From positions 931,664-936,884 of the forward strand of contig NZ_GL831112.1 of the NCBI RefSeq assembly GCF_000188295.1: a DNA stretch of 5,221 nucleotides, in the 5' to 3' direction. The position numbers and the translations under genes were made by a program. How positions within the stretch are numbered: position 1 is the stretch's first letter; each line of letters opens with the position of its first letter. Below are positions 5,161-5,221 of this stretch, piece after piece. The notes under the pieces were generated by a model. It was not told where the DNA came from and ran no database searches. It saw only the letters and a program-made list of their open reading frames with translations. The DNA is from Streptococcus vestibularis ATCC 49124 (GTDB lineage Bacteria; Bacillota; Bacilli; Lactobacillales; Streptococcaceae).

Positions 5161-5221
5161 TAGTTTGATAGAGATATCTTTAATAACTGTAAGGAAGTAA
5201 ACGTTAGAATGTATTGCGATC

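Noticed and set aside
5191..5221. Start of another plus-strand gene (AAGGAAG then ATG at 5209)
   Set aside because: Only four codons remain in the window and the spacing of 11 nt is long; nothing supports it as coding.

Overview
This window is low-GC Gram-positive DNA, most likely from a Streptococcus. The gene set (lipoprotein EfeM/EfeO, Tat-exported DyP peroxidase, FTR1-type permease with a large N-terminal ectodomain, and a minimal TatC-TatA pair in one operon), the Shine-Dalgarno style and an Fst-family toxin all fit that genus. A salivarius-group species is a guess from memory of gene order and is not proven by the sequence.

Positions 1-213 are a non-coding leader. It holds a PerR/Fur-like 17-bp dyad (25-41), candidate promoters, and a bulged inverted repeat (128-161) that overlaps one -10 element. 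Positions 214-4876 are one tightly packed plus-strand operon: efeM/O lipoprotein (214-1086), efeB peroxidase (1092-2297), efeU permease (best start is a TTG at 2275, overlapping efeB by 23 nt), tatC (3947-4675, overlapping efeU by 14 nt) and tatA (4688-4876). The inferred scheme is that the surface lipoprotein binds iron, the Tat-exported haem peroxidase EfeB acts on iron or haem outside the membrane, and EfeU moves iron inward. The co-encoded TatA/TatC provide the export machine that the twin-arginine signal of EfeB needs.

Positions 4877-5158 hold a compact locus that a routine gene caller would miss. It comprises a 30-codon minus-strand gene (5012-5104) for an Fst-family membrane toxin, an extended -10 promoter for it (5152-5157), and a terminator at 4964-5007 that can work in both directions. 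A plus-strand promoter at 4897-4925 would make an antisense RNA of about 75 nt. A two-part direct repeat occurs once in the antisense RNA (4935-4962) and once over the toxin start codon (5085-5110). This is the layout of the enterococcal par (fst/RNAI/RNAII) type I toxin-antitoxin system, here chromosomal-looking and placed so that read-through from the iron/Tat operon would also make the antisense RNA. Positions 5159-5221 show nothing I can support.
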